Assembly (NCBI GenBank): GCA_964607515.1
Contig: CAZSKU010000005.1
Coordinates: 57,195-121,194, forward strand
Direction of reading: 5' to 3'
Length of the DNA stretch: 64,000 nucleotides
DNA from: UBA6080 sp964607515
GTDB lineage: Bacteria; Fermentibacterota; Fermentibacteria; Fermentibacterales; JCC-6
Shown here one piece after another: positions 8,222-16,618 of the stretch (the stretch's first letter is position 1; every line of letters begins with the position of its first letter). Under the pieces are notes generated by a model that had not been told where the DNA came from, did not search any database, and worked only from the letters and a program-made list of their open reading frames with translations. Made by a program: the position numbers and the translations under genes.

Positions 8222-9857
8222 AACCCTCAGGGGCTGCGGCATTGCGGTGGAGACGGTGCTCCTGGAGGAGAAGGGCTACTTCCTGGCCAGGGCCCTGAGG
8301 GGCGAGAAGCGCCTGGTGGTCGAGATTACTCCTCTGGGCTCCGGCTACGTTCATTCCTGGCCGGCTTCGGTGAGCCTGGCCCAACCAGTGGAAGCCCGGA
8401 ACCTTCCCGGGGAACTCCGCCTTCTCGTTTTCGATACGGGCCGGGCGAGATTTCTCCTGGAGGACCTGAGGGAAAGACCCTTCAATCCCGGGGAAGCCGC
8501 CGCCGTGGCTGCGAAGACGGCGGAGGTCATGGCCGGGCTGCAGGCCTCGGGGCTGATCATGGGCTATACCGGGCCGGAGAACCTTCTAAGGGATTCGGGA
8601 GGGGGCGTAACGGTGCTGGCCGGCCGCCGCGGAGTGCCCTCCATGCCGTTCACACCGCCGGAAGCGGTGGGGCGGAGACCCTCCGATCCCAGGAGCGATG
8701 TGTTCGCCCTGGGCACCCTTTACCTGAGACTCCTGGCGGGAAGCGACGAAAGGGAGCCCCTGGTGGCCACATGGAACCGGTTGAGCGACCGGGAGGCAAG
8801 GCACCTCTCTTCCATGCTGGAGCAGAATCCTATGAACAGGCCGTCCGGGGTGATACAGGCGGCGTCGGAGCTGGCCCCCGAGGGTGCCGCAGCCCCTTCC
8901 CAGGCCCCGGTTTCCGGGGATGGGTTCAGGCGGGAAGCCCCCTCGGTCCGCCCTGTGGTCAGACCCGGGAGGAGGAAGAAGAGGAAAACTCCTCTCCTGT
9001 GGATAGCCGGAGGGGCGGCGGTATTACTGGCGGGTCTGTTGATTCTGAAGCCCTGGAAAAAAAACCCGGATTCCCGGAACGGTCCGCCGGCGACGGACTT
9101 TCAGACGGTGGCCCCCCGGGACACGGTAGTGGAGGAGCCGCCGGACACCATCTCCCTGCCGGACACCCAGCCGCCTGACACCCAGCAGGATACCGCCGTC
9201 ATCTGGATAAGCAACGGCACCGGAACAGAGGATGCGGAGAACGCCTTCCGGGCCGGGCCTGCGAGGGCGTTCTCCTACGTCTATCCGGCCAGGTGCACGA
9301 CCCGCCGCAGAACGAGCCTGGTTCTTGTCAGAAGGGAGGAGCCCGGGGTTCCCCTTTCCATGTCCGCCCTCTACCCCGCGGCCAGGGGATTCTCCTCGGC
9401 GGACACGTCCATGAAGGTCAGCCCTACCGACCTCACCATACTGCTGGGAACGGACCTTTACCACCCCGGCATCAACCCCGGGAACCTCTCCACACCCGAC
9501 GGGCCTGGCGACACTCTCTACATCGACATAGCCAACCACGGCATCCAGTACACTCTCGAGGGAATGGGCGCCGCCTCGTGGATGGCCTCCAAGCTGGACG
9601 GCAGGGAGGTGACGATTCAGGGACGCGACTGGATACTGAAAGTCAGCGACATCCGTGACGGCGACAGACTCAGCGAGGAAATCGGAATCCCAGCGGCGCT
9701 GGAGACCACTACCTTTCTCTACAGACCCGGGTCGGCGGTGTGCGGGGAACTTGAGGGAATCGTCAGATCCGTGTTCCAAGCCCTTCCAGCCCAGGTCCAG
9801 GGGCCTCCCCAGGGGGTTCCCGTACCCGATGTGCACGTGCTCATGGGGGCTCCCTGA
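8211..9857 (+). CDS. Protein kinase-like pseudokinase with single membrane anchor and extracytoplasmic domain
   Basis: 548 residues. The first 230 or so resemble the C-lobe of a Ser/Thr kinase: TPPEAVGRRPSDPRSDVFAL resembles the APE and DxFALG subdomains, and MNRPSG matches the late Arg motif. There is no HRD, no DFG and no recognisable glycine-rich loop or VAIK lysine, so catalysis is unlikely. A Pro/Ala/basic linker leads to one membrane helix (LLWIAGGAAVLLAGLLIL, near residue 270). The rest, outside, begins with an acidic Pro/Thr-rich linker, then WISNGTGTEDAENAF, which recalls a LytR_C-type domain. Start ATG 8211 lies inside the last guaB codons. A role as a scaffold or sensor is inference. 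Confidence 0.7.
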   Translation: MHSETLRGCGIAVETVLLEEKGYFLARALRGEKRLVVEITPLGSGYVHSWPASVSLAQPVEARNLPGELRLLVFDTGRARFLLEDLRERPFNPGEAAAVAAKTAEVMAGLQASGLIMGYTGPENLLRDSGGGVTVLAGRRGVPSMPFTPPEAVGRRPSDPRSDVFALGTLYLRLLAGSDEREPLVATWNRLSDREARHLSSMLEQNPMNRPSGVIQAASELAPEGAAAPSQAPVSGDGFRREAPSVRPVVRPGRRKKRKTPLLWIAGGAAVLLAGLLILKPWKKNPDSRNGPPATDFQTVAPRDTVVEEPPDTISLPDTQPPDTQQDTAVIWISNGTGTEDAENAFRAGPARAFSYVYPARCTTRRRTSLVLVRREEPGVPLSMSALYPAARGFSSADTSMKVSPTDLTILLGTDLYHPGINPGNLSTPDGPGDTLYIDIANHGIQYTLEGMGAASWMASKLDGREVTIQGRDWILKVSDIRDGDRLSEEIGIPAALETTTFLYRPGSAVCGELEGIVRSVFQALPAQVQGPPQGVPVPDVHVLMGAP

Positions 9858-9862
9858 GCCGG

Positions 9863-9891
9863 TTGACAAAACCGTATCTACATGTTATGCT
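9863..9891 (+). promoter_or_regulatory. Sigma70-type promoter for carD-hflX operon
   Basis: A perfect -35 box TTGACA (9863-9868) is separated by 17 bases from TATGCT (9886-9891), which matches four of six consensus positions. It lies directly downstream of the pseudokinase stop and 42 bases before the CarD start codon, giving an expected transcription start near 9898. Confidence 0.7.
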
Positions 9892-9932
9892 TGCCGCTAC
9901 CAAGTCTGTAGCAATGGAGGCATCCGTCGCTC

Positions 9933-10442
9933 ATGGATTTCGATGTTCACGACAAGGTTGTTCATCCCCTTCACGGTGCGGGGATTGTAACTGAAATCTG
10001 CCGGAAGGACATTTCCGGCGACATGGTCGACTGCATAGTCATCAAACTGGTGGCGGGCAGGGCCGGGATACTTCTCCCCTTCGACAGCGTCCGGGAATCC
10101 GGGCTCAGAAGGGTGTGCTCCAACGAAGACATGGACGAGGCTCTGACGGTTCTTGGCAATACCGCGGAAGACCTTCCCAGGGACTGGAGGCGGCGCATCG
10201 AGGTCCTCCGGGAGAGGGTCCACTCGGGCGACCCCAGCATGATCGCCTCCGCCGTCCGTGACGTATTGGCCCGGTCATCCATCAGCAAGATGAACCCCTC
10301 CGAGAAGAGGGTCTTCACCGAAGCCATCGGTGTTCTCGCGGGTGAGCTGTCCCTGGTGAACAACATTGAGTTCCAGGGCGCCCGACAGATGATCGAGAAG
10401 CGGGTCACCGGTACCCGCAGGAAAAAGAAACAGCAGGCCTGA
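9933..10442 (+). CDS. carD: CarD-family transcriptional regulator
   Basis: 169 residues with the CarD/TRCF RNA-polymerase interacting domain at the N-terminus (VHDKVVHPLHGAGIVTEI is the typical opening) and a helical C-terminal DNA-binding domain (residues about 80-160), ending in a lysine/arginine-rich tail. In the family this protein binds the RNA polymerase beta subunit and stabilises open promoter complexes. A GGAGG lies upstream but 12 bases from the ATG, slightly far. It has its own promoter and is followed after 6 bases by hflX. Confidence 0.88.
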   Translation: MDFDVHDKVVHPLHGAGIVTEICRKDISGDMVDCIVIKLVAGRAGILLPFDSVRESGLRRVCSNEDMDEALTVLGNTAEDLPRDWRRRIEVLRERVHSGDPSMIASAVRDVLARSSISKMNPSEKRVFTEAIGVLAGELSLVNNIEFQGARQMIEKRVTGTRRKKKQQA

Positions 10443-10448
10443 TTCTCC

Positions 10449-11714
10449 TTGACCACCCTGGATAGAAACTCCCCGCCGGAAAAGGTCATCCTGGTGACCG
10501 TGGGGATAGGCAGGGTCACCCGTCCGGGGGGAGACTCGGAAATGGCCCAGCTCGTTGATACCGCAGGAGGGACCGTTCTGGACACCCTCCACCAGAACCT
10601 TGCAAAGCCCGATGCCGGATCCTTCGTCGGCAAGGGAAAAGTGGAGGAAATTGCCCGCAGGGCCGCTGAGCTGGAGGCGACCACCATCGTCCTCGACCAC
10701 AACCTCACTCCCGGCCAGGTCGCCAGGCTCGAACGGATCACCCAGTGCAAGGTTATAGACAGGACGGAACTCATCCTGTCGATCTTCGCCCTGAACGCCA
10801 GAACAGTGCAGGCCAGGCTTCAGATCGAGTTGGCGCAGCTCAAGTACACCCTTCCCAGGCTTTCCGGGATGTGGCATCACTTCTCCAGACTCGGCGCTGG
10901 CATCGGAACCAGGGGCCCGGGGGAAACCCAGCTGGAAGTGGACCGCCGCCGGGCCAGGGCCAGGATAAGCGCTCTGGAATCCAGGCTGGCTGAACTGGAC
11001 ACGGGCGCCCGGCTCCGGCGTTCCGCCCGGGCGGGAATGTTCAAGGTCTCTCTGGTGGGGTACACCAACGCCGGAAAGAGTTCCCTTCTGAACGCGCTCT
11101 GCGACGCGTCCACCCTGGTGGAGGACAAGCTTTTCGCAACCCTCGACACAACCTCGAGAAGGCTGTCCCTGCCCGGTTCGGGAACCGCACTGCTGTCTGA
11201 CACCGTTGGATTCATAGACAGGCTTCCCGAAACCCTGGTAGCCAGTTTCCGGGGGACGCTGGACGTGGTCCGGGAGGCGGACCTGCTGCTGCTGGTGGCC
11301 GACATCAGCTGCCCGGACCGGGAGGAGAGGCTGGCGGTGGTCACTTCCACCCTGGAGCGGATCGGCGCGGGAGAGGTTCCCAGGCTGCTGGTCTGGAACA
11401 AGGCCGACCTCTCATCCCAGCGCCCCCCCGGGGGGCTTCTGGTATCCGCCCTTGCGGGGGAGGGGCTGGAGGACCTCCTGGACGCCATCTCTGGTTTCTG
11501 GAAGAAAACACTGGCATGGTTCACCGTATCCTTGGATATTCCCCACGGGGCTCTTGAAAACTGGATCCGCAGGAACTGCCTCGTGGAGAGTTCGGTGAAA
11601 TCCGACTCGGGACGCATGGTGATACGCTGCGCTCCTCTCAGGGGAAAGGGGGAACTGGTGTCCCGGGTGAAGGCCGTATCGGGGAAACTCCAGCCGGCGG
11701 AGGATGCCGGATGA
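10449..11714 (+). CDS. hflX: Ribosome-associated GTPase HflX
   Basis: 421 residues. The N-terminal HflX domain shows SFVGKGKVEEIA and VIDRTELILSIFALNARTVQ; GIGTRGPGETQLEVDRR is the family's linker signature. The GTPase domain has the P-loop GYTNAGKSS, DTVGFI as G3 and NKAD as G4. HflX splits or rescues stalled 70S ribosomes under stress. The start is a TTG at 10449 with no obvious ribosome binding site, possibly translated by coupling to carD; I see no better in-frame start. Its stop overlaps the next ATG by four bases. Confidence 0.95.
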   Translation: MTTLDRNSPPEKVILVTVGIGRVTRPGGDSEMAQLVDTAGGTVLDTLHQNLAKPDAGSFVGKGKVEEIARRAAELEATTIVLDHNLTPGQVARLERITQCKVIDRTELILSIFALNARTVQARLQIELAQLKYTLPRLSGMWHHFSRLGAGIGTRGPGETQLEVDRRRARARISALESRLAELDTGARLRRSARAGMFKVSLVGYTNAGKSSLLNALCDASTLVEDKLFATLDTTSRRLSLPGSGTALLSDTVGFIDRLPETLVASFRGTLDVVREADLLLLVADISCPDREERLAVVTSTLERIGAGEVPRLLVWNKADLSSQRPPGGLLVSALAGEGLEDLLDAISGFWKKTLAWFTVSLDIPHGALENWIRRNCLVESSVKSDSGRMVIRCAPLRGKGELVSRVKAVSGKLQPAEDAG

Positions 11715-12148
11715 GGGACGGGAACGGGGGACAGCAGGGCAGGAGCCTGGCCAGAAGGATCGAGTCCCTGGCGGAGCTTCATTCCCGGGGCATAGTCACG
11801 GGTGGTCTTCTGGGCAGTCAGCTGCTGAAGCTCCTCACATCCCCCGAAGCCCGGGATATGTTCCGGGATGAGATTGAACCCGACTCACGGGCCCTTCGAA
11901 TTCACTACCGCCTGATCAATCCCTCGGGCTGGCGTTCGAAGTCCGGGCTCAACCGGGAAGAAAGGCTGCGGGAGTTCATGCTGGACCTGGAGGGCGTCAT
12001 GGCCTCGAGCCTCACTCCCGAGGAGAAGCTCAGGGAGATGCTTGTACTCACGTGCCTTCCTTTCTTCAAGGGTTTCACCGTTCCGAAAACCGATCCGGGG
12101 GCCGGCCGGGCGCCGGCGACAACCAGCCGGGTGAGCGTACTGGACTGA
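11711..12148 (+). CDS. Hypothetical protein downstream of hflX
   Basis: 145 residues, not recognised. Soluble, largely helical by composition, without signal peptide, membrane segment or cysteine motif; a single Cys near residue 120. The C-terminal 20 residues are Pro/Ala/Thr-rich and probably disordered. Starts in an ATGA overlap with hflX and ends 2 bases before the next start, so it is a middle gene of the carD operon. Codon usage looks like that of its neighbours. Confidence 0.6.
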   Translation: MRDGNGGQQGRSLARRIESLAELHSRGIVTGGLLGSQLLKLLTSPEARDMFRDEIEPDSRALRIHYRLINPSGWRSKSGLNREERLREFMLDLEGVMASSLTPEEKLREMLVLTCLPFFKGFTVPKTDPGAGRAPATTSRVSVLD

Positions 12149-12150
12149 GC

Positions 12151-13140
12151 ATGCCGGAAAAGCCCAAGGGCAGAGGAAGCCGCCTGGTCGGAGCCGCAGG
12201 TTTTCTTTTCGTCGCGGTGTCCGTCTACTTCCTGGTGTCGTCCTTCCTCAGGGGAATCAGTGAGACCGGCGGTCTCGGCAACCTTCTTAACATAAAACCG
12301 GGGTATTTCCTTCTCTCGATCGCGGTGCTTCAAATCCACCTGTTCAGCTGCGGCTGGGCCTGGCAGAAGGTGGTGCGTCTGACCGGATGCCGGCTTTCCA
12401 TCTGGAAAGCCTACGCCATCCACTTCCTGGCCCAGATCGGAAAGTACATACCGGGAAAGGTCTGGGCGGCCATCGGAAAGTACGCCCTCTCCTGCGACTC
12501 GGGGCTTACCCGCACCCAGACCGGCCATGCCCTGGCCCTTGAAACGGTATTCATCGTGTTCGGCAGCCTTCTCACGGCAATGCCCCTGGTTCCCGGAGCC
12601 GCAAGGGCTGCGGGAATGGATGGAACCGGAGCCGTATGGCTGGCTGTGGGAGCAGGAATTCTGGTCCTGGCCGCCCTTCATCCATCGGTTCTGGGGCTGG
12701 TGGTAAGAGTCCTGTCAAGACTGACCCGGAAGAACATTGACACCCACCGGCCGACCTTCGGGCAGACCCTTCGCACGGTTCCGGTCTACGGGGTTGTCTT
12801 TCTGGCTCTCGGGGCGGGATTCTGGCTCCTTACCCTGAGCCTGGGCATGAGCATCCCTGTCTTTCCTGGAATATTCCTGTACCCGACTGCTCTTGGGATA
12901 GGTTACCTGGTTCTGCTTGCCCCGGGCGGACTCGGTATCCGGGAACTCGTACTGGTCTGGCTCATCAGGATGGCGGCGCCGGATTCGGAGCCCGGGGCCG
13001 CGGAGTTCGCAGCAATGGCCGGAAGGATGTGGATCACCCTGGGGGAGGCGCTGGCCTTCATGCTCTCCCTGCCGCTCTACGGTTCGAGTGCCGGCCGGAT
13101 ACTCCGGCTGGTCTACCGGGGGGGGTCTACCGGATCCTGA
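12151..13140 (+). CDS. Lysylphosphatidylglycerol synthase TM-region/YbhN-like membrane protein
   Basis: 329 residues with about eight hydrophobic segments. FLAQIGKYIPGKVW and LLAPGGLGIRELVLVWL are the two signature motifs of the UPF0104/LPG_synthase_TM family, whose members are flippase-like or lipid-handling proteins and also form the membrane part of MprF. No soluble aminoacyl-transfer domain is attached, so it is not MprF itself. The start was moved to ATG 12151 just after the previous stop. The last 14 bases overlap the convergent tldE gene. Confidence 0.85.
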   Translation: MPEKPKGRGSRLVGAAGFLFVAVSVYFLVSSFLRGISETGGLGNLLNIKPGYFLLSIAVLQIHLFSCGWAWQKVVRLTGCRLSIWKAYAIHFLAQIGKYIPGKVWAAIGKYALSCDSGLTRTQTGHALALETVFIVFGSLLTAMPLVPGAARAAGMDGTGAVWLAVGAGILVLAALHPSVLGLVVRVLSRLTRKNIDTHRPTFGQTLRTVPVYGVVFLALGAGFWLLTLSLGMSIPVFPGIFLYPTALGIGYLVLLAPGGLGIRELVLVWLIRMAAPDSEPGAAEFAAMAGRMWITLGEALAFMLSLPLYGSSAGRILRLVYRGGSTGS

Positions 13141-14425
13141 CCCCTTCGGATGCGACCGGGGGAAGCAGATCGGTCCCGGCCCTTCCCTGAATCCCTCCCA
13201 CTTCGGTCACCCCGGCGAGAATCTCGTAGGCGCTTCCCGAAATGAGGCAGCTGGACAGTCTTCCGGTGACTTCTCCCCCGGAGATGGCCCAGGCGGTTCC
13301 GCAGTCAAGCAGCATCTCCCCGCCCGCAGCGTCGCTGCCCTCGGCGCTCAGGATACCCGACACCAGAACCCCGCTCTTCGCCCTGGCGATCATCTCTTCC
13401 AGGGTGCCACCGGACCCCGCGTCCACCAGAAGATTGGTGCAGACCGGCATTGGATGGCCTCCCAGGTTCTTGCCCGCGTTGCCGGTGGAGGGGAGCCCGG
13501 CCTGGAATCCGCTGGCGAGGTCGTAGATGAACCCGTTGAATACGCCCTTCCTGAAAAGGGTTTTGTTGTCCGTGGGAACTCCCTCGGTGTCGAAAGGGGC
13601 CGAACTGGCGCAGGATTCGTACAGGGGTGCCTCCCTGACGGTCAGCAGCGGGGAGAGGACCTCCTCGCCTTGTTTCCCCGCCAGCGGCGACGCCCCGTCC
13701 AGAAGGACCCGGCCGCTGACTCCGGTCCTGACCGCCTGCAGCAGGACTCCCAGGGCGGGAGGGGCGAAGACCACGGTCTTTCTTCCCACCACGGTTTCCG
13801 GGGGGGCTCCGGCGTGGCGCAGCCCCGGGAACATCCATTCCAGGGCGTCTTCCGGGGAGGGGAGTTCCGCGGCCTCGAAGTGGGCGGCACGCCGGTACAG
13901 GCCTTCGTTGGTGGCGGCACTCACCGTGGCGTCGACCCTCACCCTGTTCCTCACGTACTCCCCGGAAAGGCCCGTGCTATTGATGATGCCCACCAGGTCT
14001 TTGCCCCAGGTGACCCTGGCACTAAGCAGGGTCTCGGAGTACGAAGAATCCGCAAGGATGGAGAGTCGATTCACGAAATCCAGAGCTTCCTCGGAAGACG
14101 GAAGAGGGGTCCTGTTGCCGATACTCTCCGTGGCGGGATTCTCGGAGGGCAATTCGTATTCGAAGTCGGGGCCTGACCTGGCTGAGCAGATGGCTTCCTC
14201 CGCCAGAGCGGTGGGATGGATTTCTCCCTCTGCTCCCGAGACGCCTGCCCTGCCGTTCCTCTGGATCCTCACGCTGTAGGAGGTCACGGCTCCGGAGCCG
14301 AGCACGGGTGAGCCGATTCCGGCCATGAGGGTGTTCCTCCGCCGGTGAATCCAGTTCACCTCCGAGGACGAAGAGACCTGTCTGAGAACTTCCAGGATCC
14401 TGCCCGCCCTGTCCATCGCCTTCAT
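13127..14425 (-). CDS. tldE: TldE/PmbA metalloprotease-complex subunit
   Basis: 432 residues, the TldE (PmbA) partner of the TldD/TldE heterodimer that trims unfolded peptides and processes some peptide natural products in E. coli. Family features include TSYSVRIQRNGRAGVS, NKTLFRKGVFNGFIYDL, and the C-terminal block around GSDAAGGEMLLDCGTAWAIS. As expected for TldE it lacks the HExxxH zinc motif. The ATG follows the tldD stop by one base. It is the last gene of a TPR-tldD-tldE operon. No small precursor-peptide gene is visible beside it. Confidence 0.9.
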   Translation of the reverse strand: MKAMDRAGRILEVLRQVSSSSEVNWIHRRRNTLMAGIGSPVLGSGAVTSYSVRIQRNGRAGVSGAEGEIHPTALAEEAICSARSGPDFEYELPSENPATESIGNRTPLPSSEEALDFVNRLSILADSSYSETLLSARVTWGKDLVGIINSTGLSGEYVRNRVRVDATVSAATNEGLYRRAAHFEAAELPSPEDALEWMFPGLRHAGAPPETVVGRKTVVFAPPALGVLLQAVRTGVSGRVLLDGASPLAGKQGEEVLSPLLTVREAPLYESCASSAPFDTEGVPTDNKTLFRKGVFNGFIYDLASGFQAGLPSTGNAGKNLGGHPMPVCTNLLVDAGSGGTLEEMIARAKSGVLVSGILSAEGSDAAGGEMLLDCGTAWAISGGEVTGRLSSCLISGSAYEILAGVTEVGGIQGRAGTDLLPPVASEGVRIR

Positions 14426-14426
14426 C

Positions 14427-15800
14427 TCATCCTACCCGGATTCCGCTCACCATCACGTGCGGCCCTCCGTAACTCACTGGAATGGCATTCTCTCCGGCTC
14501 TGCCGCACCCCGCGATATTGCCGGAGATCTCCAGGTCGCCTCCCACTCCGGAGACTGCCTGCAGGATGTCGAACACGCTGCCCGTGACCACCACCGGCCC
14601 CAGGGGCCTGTCGAGCCTTCCCCGCCTGACGGTCCATCCGCTTTCGGCGATGATGCTGAACCTGTCCATGTCTGTGGCGCCCCCCAGACAACCCTTCAGG
14701 TAGACCCCCTGCCCAAGCGCTTCCAGCAGATCGTCCCTTCCCCCCTGCCCGGGCTCCAGAATGGTACACCTCATCCTGGCCATGGGAATGCTTCCGGCGC
14801 CCCACGCCCTGGCGCTGCCCGCGGGGGTCGCCCCTGCTTCGGCGGCGGTGGACAGGGTGTGCAACCGGTTCCGGACCACCCCGCCGGAGACCAGTACGGC
14901 CCGGGTTCCCCTGGTTCCTTCGTCGTCCCAGCTGCAGCTTCCCGGAAGTCGGTAGTGGGTAGGGTCGTCCACGATGTTCAGGCATTCCGCACCGACCCGC
15001 CTTCCTGGATTCACCAGGGCTTCCAGTGCAGGGCACTGACCCAGCAGTTCGGACTCAGCCAGGTGTCCAAAGGCTTCATGGATGAGCATGCCCGTCAGTT
15101 CCGGCCCGAGAACCGCGGGGACCACCCCCGGAGCCGGGCTGGAAGGGGAGGTTCTGCGGGAGAGATCCTCGGTTATCTCCCGGACCAGGTCTTCCCGGTG
15201 GCGGACGTTCTCCATTCCCCCCCGGCAGGCGATGCTCCTGGATGATGTGATGTTGCCCGGAAGGGCCGCCTGCATCCGTATCCCGCACAACTCCTCCACT
15301 TCGCGGACGCTGGTGCCCGAGGAGTTCACCAGCACCCGGTCCCTGGTGATCTCGTTGTAGTCCACCCTGGCCGAGGCGCCCAGGTTGGTCATGCCCAACA
15401 GCTCGCAATAGTGCCGGCAGAGAAACGCCTTGTCTTTTAGTGGAACCTGTCGGAAGGGCTCCGCTGCACCGGGAGAGAAGCTGCCTCTCTCGGGAGTCGG
15501 GGCGGTGAAGGAAACCTTCCCCTTTTCTCCAGCAAGGGCGGCCCCTGCGGCTCGATCCACCAGGGTTTCCAGGGATTTGAATCCGGAACCCCAGGCGAAA
15601 CCCCAGTTGCCCGACACCAGGGCCCTGACCGTGCAGCCGTCCCTGTGAACCGGGCCGGTGCCCAGGACCCTCCGGCCGGCCTGGGCCAGTTCCAGGGTGC
15701 TTGTTCTCTCCAGTCTGATTTCCGCGAAATCGGCTTCCGAGGACTGAACCGCCCTCTCGGCCCTTTCCCGGATCTCCTGCATCGAGGCATTAGTTGTCAT
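14427..15800 (-). CDS. tldD: TldD metalloprotease
   Basis: 457 residues. The zinc-binding HExxxH motif is present as MLIHEAFGHLAESE, with the C-terminal cysteine of the site in IAGCGRAGENA, as in E. coli TldD. PAVLGPELTGMLIHEA and ISGNIAGC are typical. Together with TldE it forms a barrel-shaped protease acting in the cytosol. ATGA overlap with the upstream TPR gene. Confidence 0.93.
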   Translation of the reverse strand: MTTNASMQEIRERAERAVQSSEADFAEIRLERTSTLELAQAGRRVLGTGPVHRDGCTVRALVSGNWGFAWGSGFKSLETLVDRAAGAALAGEKGKVSFTAPTPERGSFSPGAAEPFRQVPLKDKAFLCRHYCELLGMTNLGASARVDYNEITRDRVLVNSSGTSVREVEELCGIRMQAALPGNITSSRSIACRGGMENVRHREDLVREITEDLSRRTSPSSPAPGVVPAVLGPELTGMLIHEAFGHLAESELLGQCPALEALVNPGRRVGAECLNIVDDPTHYRLPGSCSWDDEGTRGTRAVLVSGGVVRNRLHTLSTAAEAGATPAGSARAWGAGSIPMARMRCTILEPGQGGRDDLLEALGQGVYLKGCLGGATDMDRFSIIAESGWTVRRGRLDRPLGPVVVTGSVFDILQAVSGVGGDLEISGNIAGCGRAGENAIPVSYGGPHVMVSGIRVG

Positions 15801-16534
15801 CGGGGGATGTACAGACCTTCCATGGCCAGGGAGTCCAGAAGAAGCGTAGCCGTCTGCTCAAGGCGGGGATCGGGAGAAAGGTTCAGGCATCGTTGCAGGC
15901 AGTCGGCGGTTCTCAGGTAGTCACCTTCCGCCAGATGGGTTCTCGCGGCGAGGAAAACCGCTTCAGGAAGGTTCGAAAAAACCGGTGATGAAAGGACTGC
16001 CCGGGCTTCCCCGGTTTCTCCCGCTCCGGCCAGCAGGGAAGCCAGCAGAAGCCCGGCTTCCACCTGAAAAGGCGTTTCCCAGGTTGCCAGGGGCTCGAGT
16101 TCCCGAAGGGCCATCGCCGTGTCGCCCTCCGCCAGAAGAAGTTCCGCCAGGGCGAACCGCACCTCCGGGTCTGACGGGCTCATGGATTCCGCGAGGCGGA
16201 CCAGTTCTCCCGAGGCGGACAGGCTTTCGGGAAGGCCGAGGAGCAGGATTCCCAGTTCCAGCGGGGCCCTGTAGTCGTCCCGGCAGCGTTCCATGAACAG
16301 CCTGTACCAGTAGGAAGCCAGGGGAACACTGCCCTGAAGGGCCGACACCCTGGCGAGGCCCAGGGCAGCGTAGTGCTCCTCGGGATTGATGTCCAGAGCG
16401 GTGGAGAACTCTTCCCTGGCCTGGGTCAGAAGCCCCTGGCTCATCAGCGCGTTGCCCGCCTCCAGATGGAGTCTTGCGGAAAGGATTTCCGTGTCCGCCG
16501 CAGCCGTTAAAGCCCAGAATAGAAGCGGAAGCAT
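15797..16534 (-). CDS. Secreted or anchored TPR-repeat protein
   Basis: 245 residues. A short hydrophobic N-terminus (MLPLLFWALTAAA) could be a signal peptide. The remainder is made of about five TPR-like helical pairs (LLTQAREEFSTALDINPEEH, AALGLARVSALQGSVPLASY, VRFALAELLLAEGDTAMALR and others). Start ATG 16534 has GGAGG six bases upstream; an in-frame ATG at 16690 would overlap the divergent lpdA gene and is rejected. First gene of the tldD-tldE operon; a peptide-binding or assembly role is only inference. Confidence 0.75.
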   Translation of the reverse strand: MLPLLFWALTAAADTEILSARLHLEAGNALMSQGLLTQAREEFSTALDINPEEHYAALGLARVSALQGSVPLASYWYRLFMERCRDDYRAPLELGILLLGLPESLSASGELVRLAESMSPSDPEVRFALAELLLAEGDTAMALRELEPLATWETPFQVEAGLLLASLLAGAGETGEARAVLSSPVFSNLPEAVFLAARTHLAEGDYLRTADCLQRCLNLSPDPRLEQTATLLLDSLAMEGLYIPR

Positions 16535-16618
16535 TCGGTTTCCTCCGGTGTTCAAAGCTTGATTATCATAGCCCGGTAATCCGTCGGCGTCACCGTTCTG
16601 AACACAGGGAGAGGTGTC

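Noticed and set aside
6752..9857. TGA codons as possible selenocysteine codons in nearby genes
   Set aside because: I looked for genes interrupted by an in-frame TGA that continue with homologous sequence; none was apparent in the window, and all TGA codons I checked are ordinary stops.
12917..14176. 419-codon plus-strand frame across the YbhN-like gene end and tldE
   Set aside because: Gly/Arg/Pro-rich shadow, antisense to tldE, which is firmly identified.
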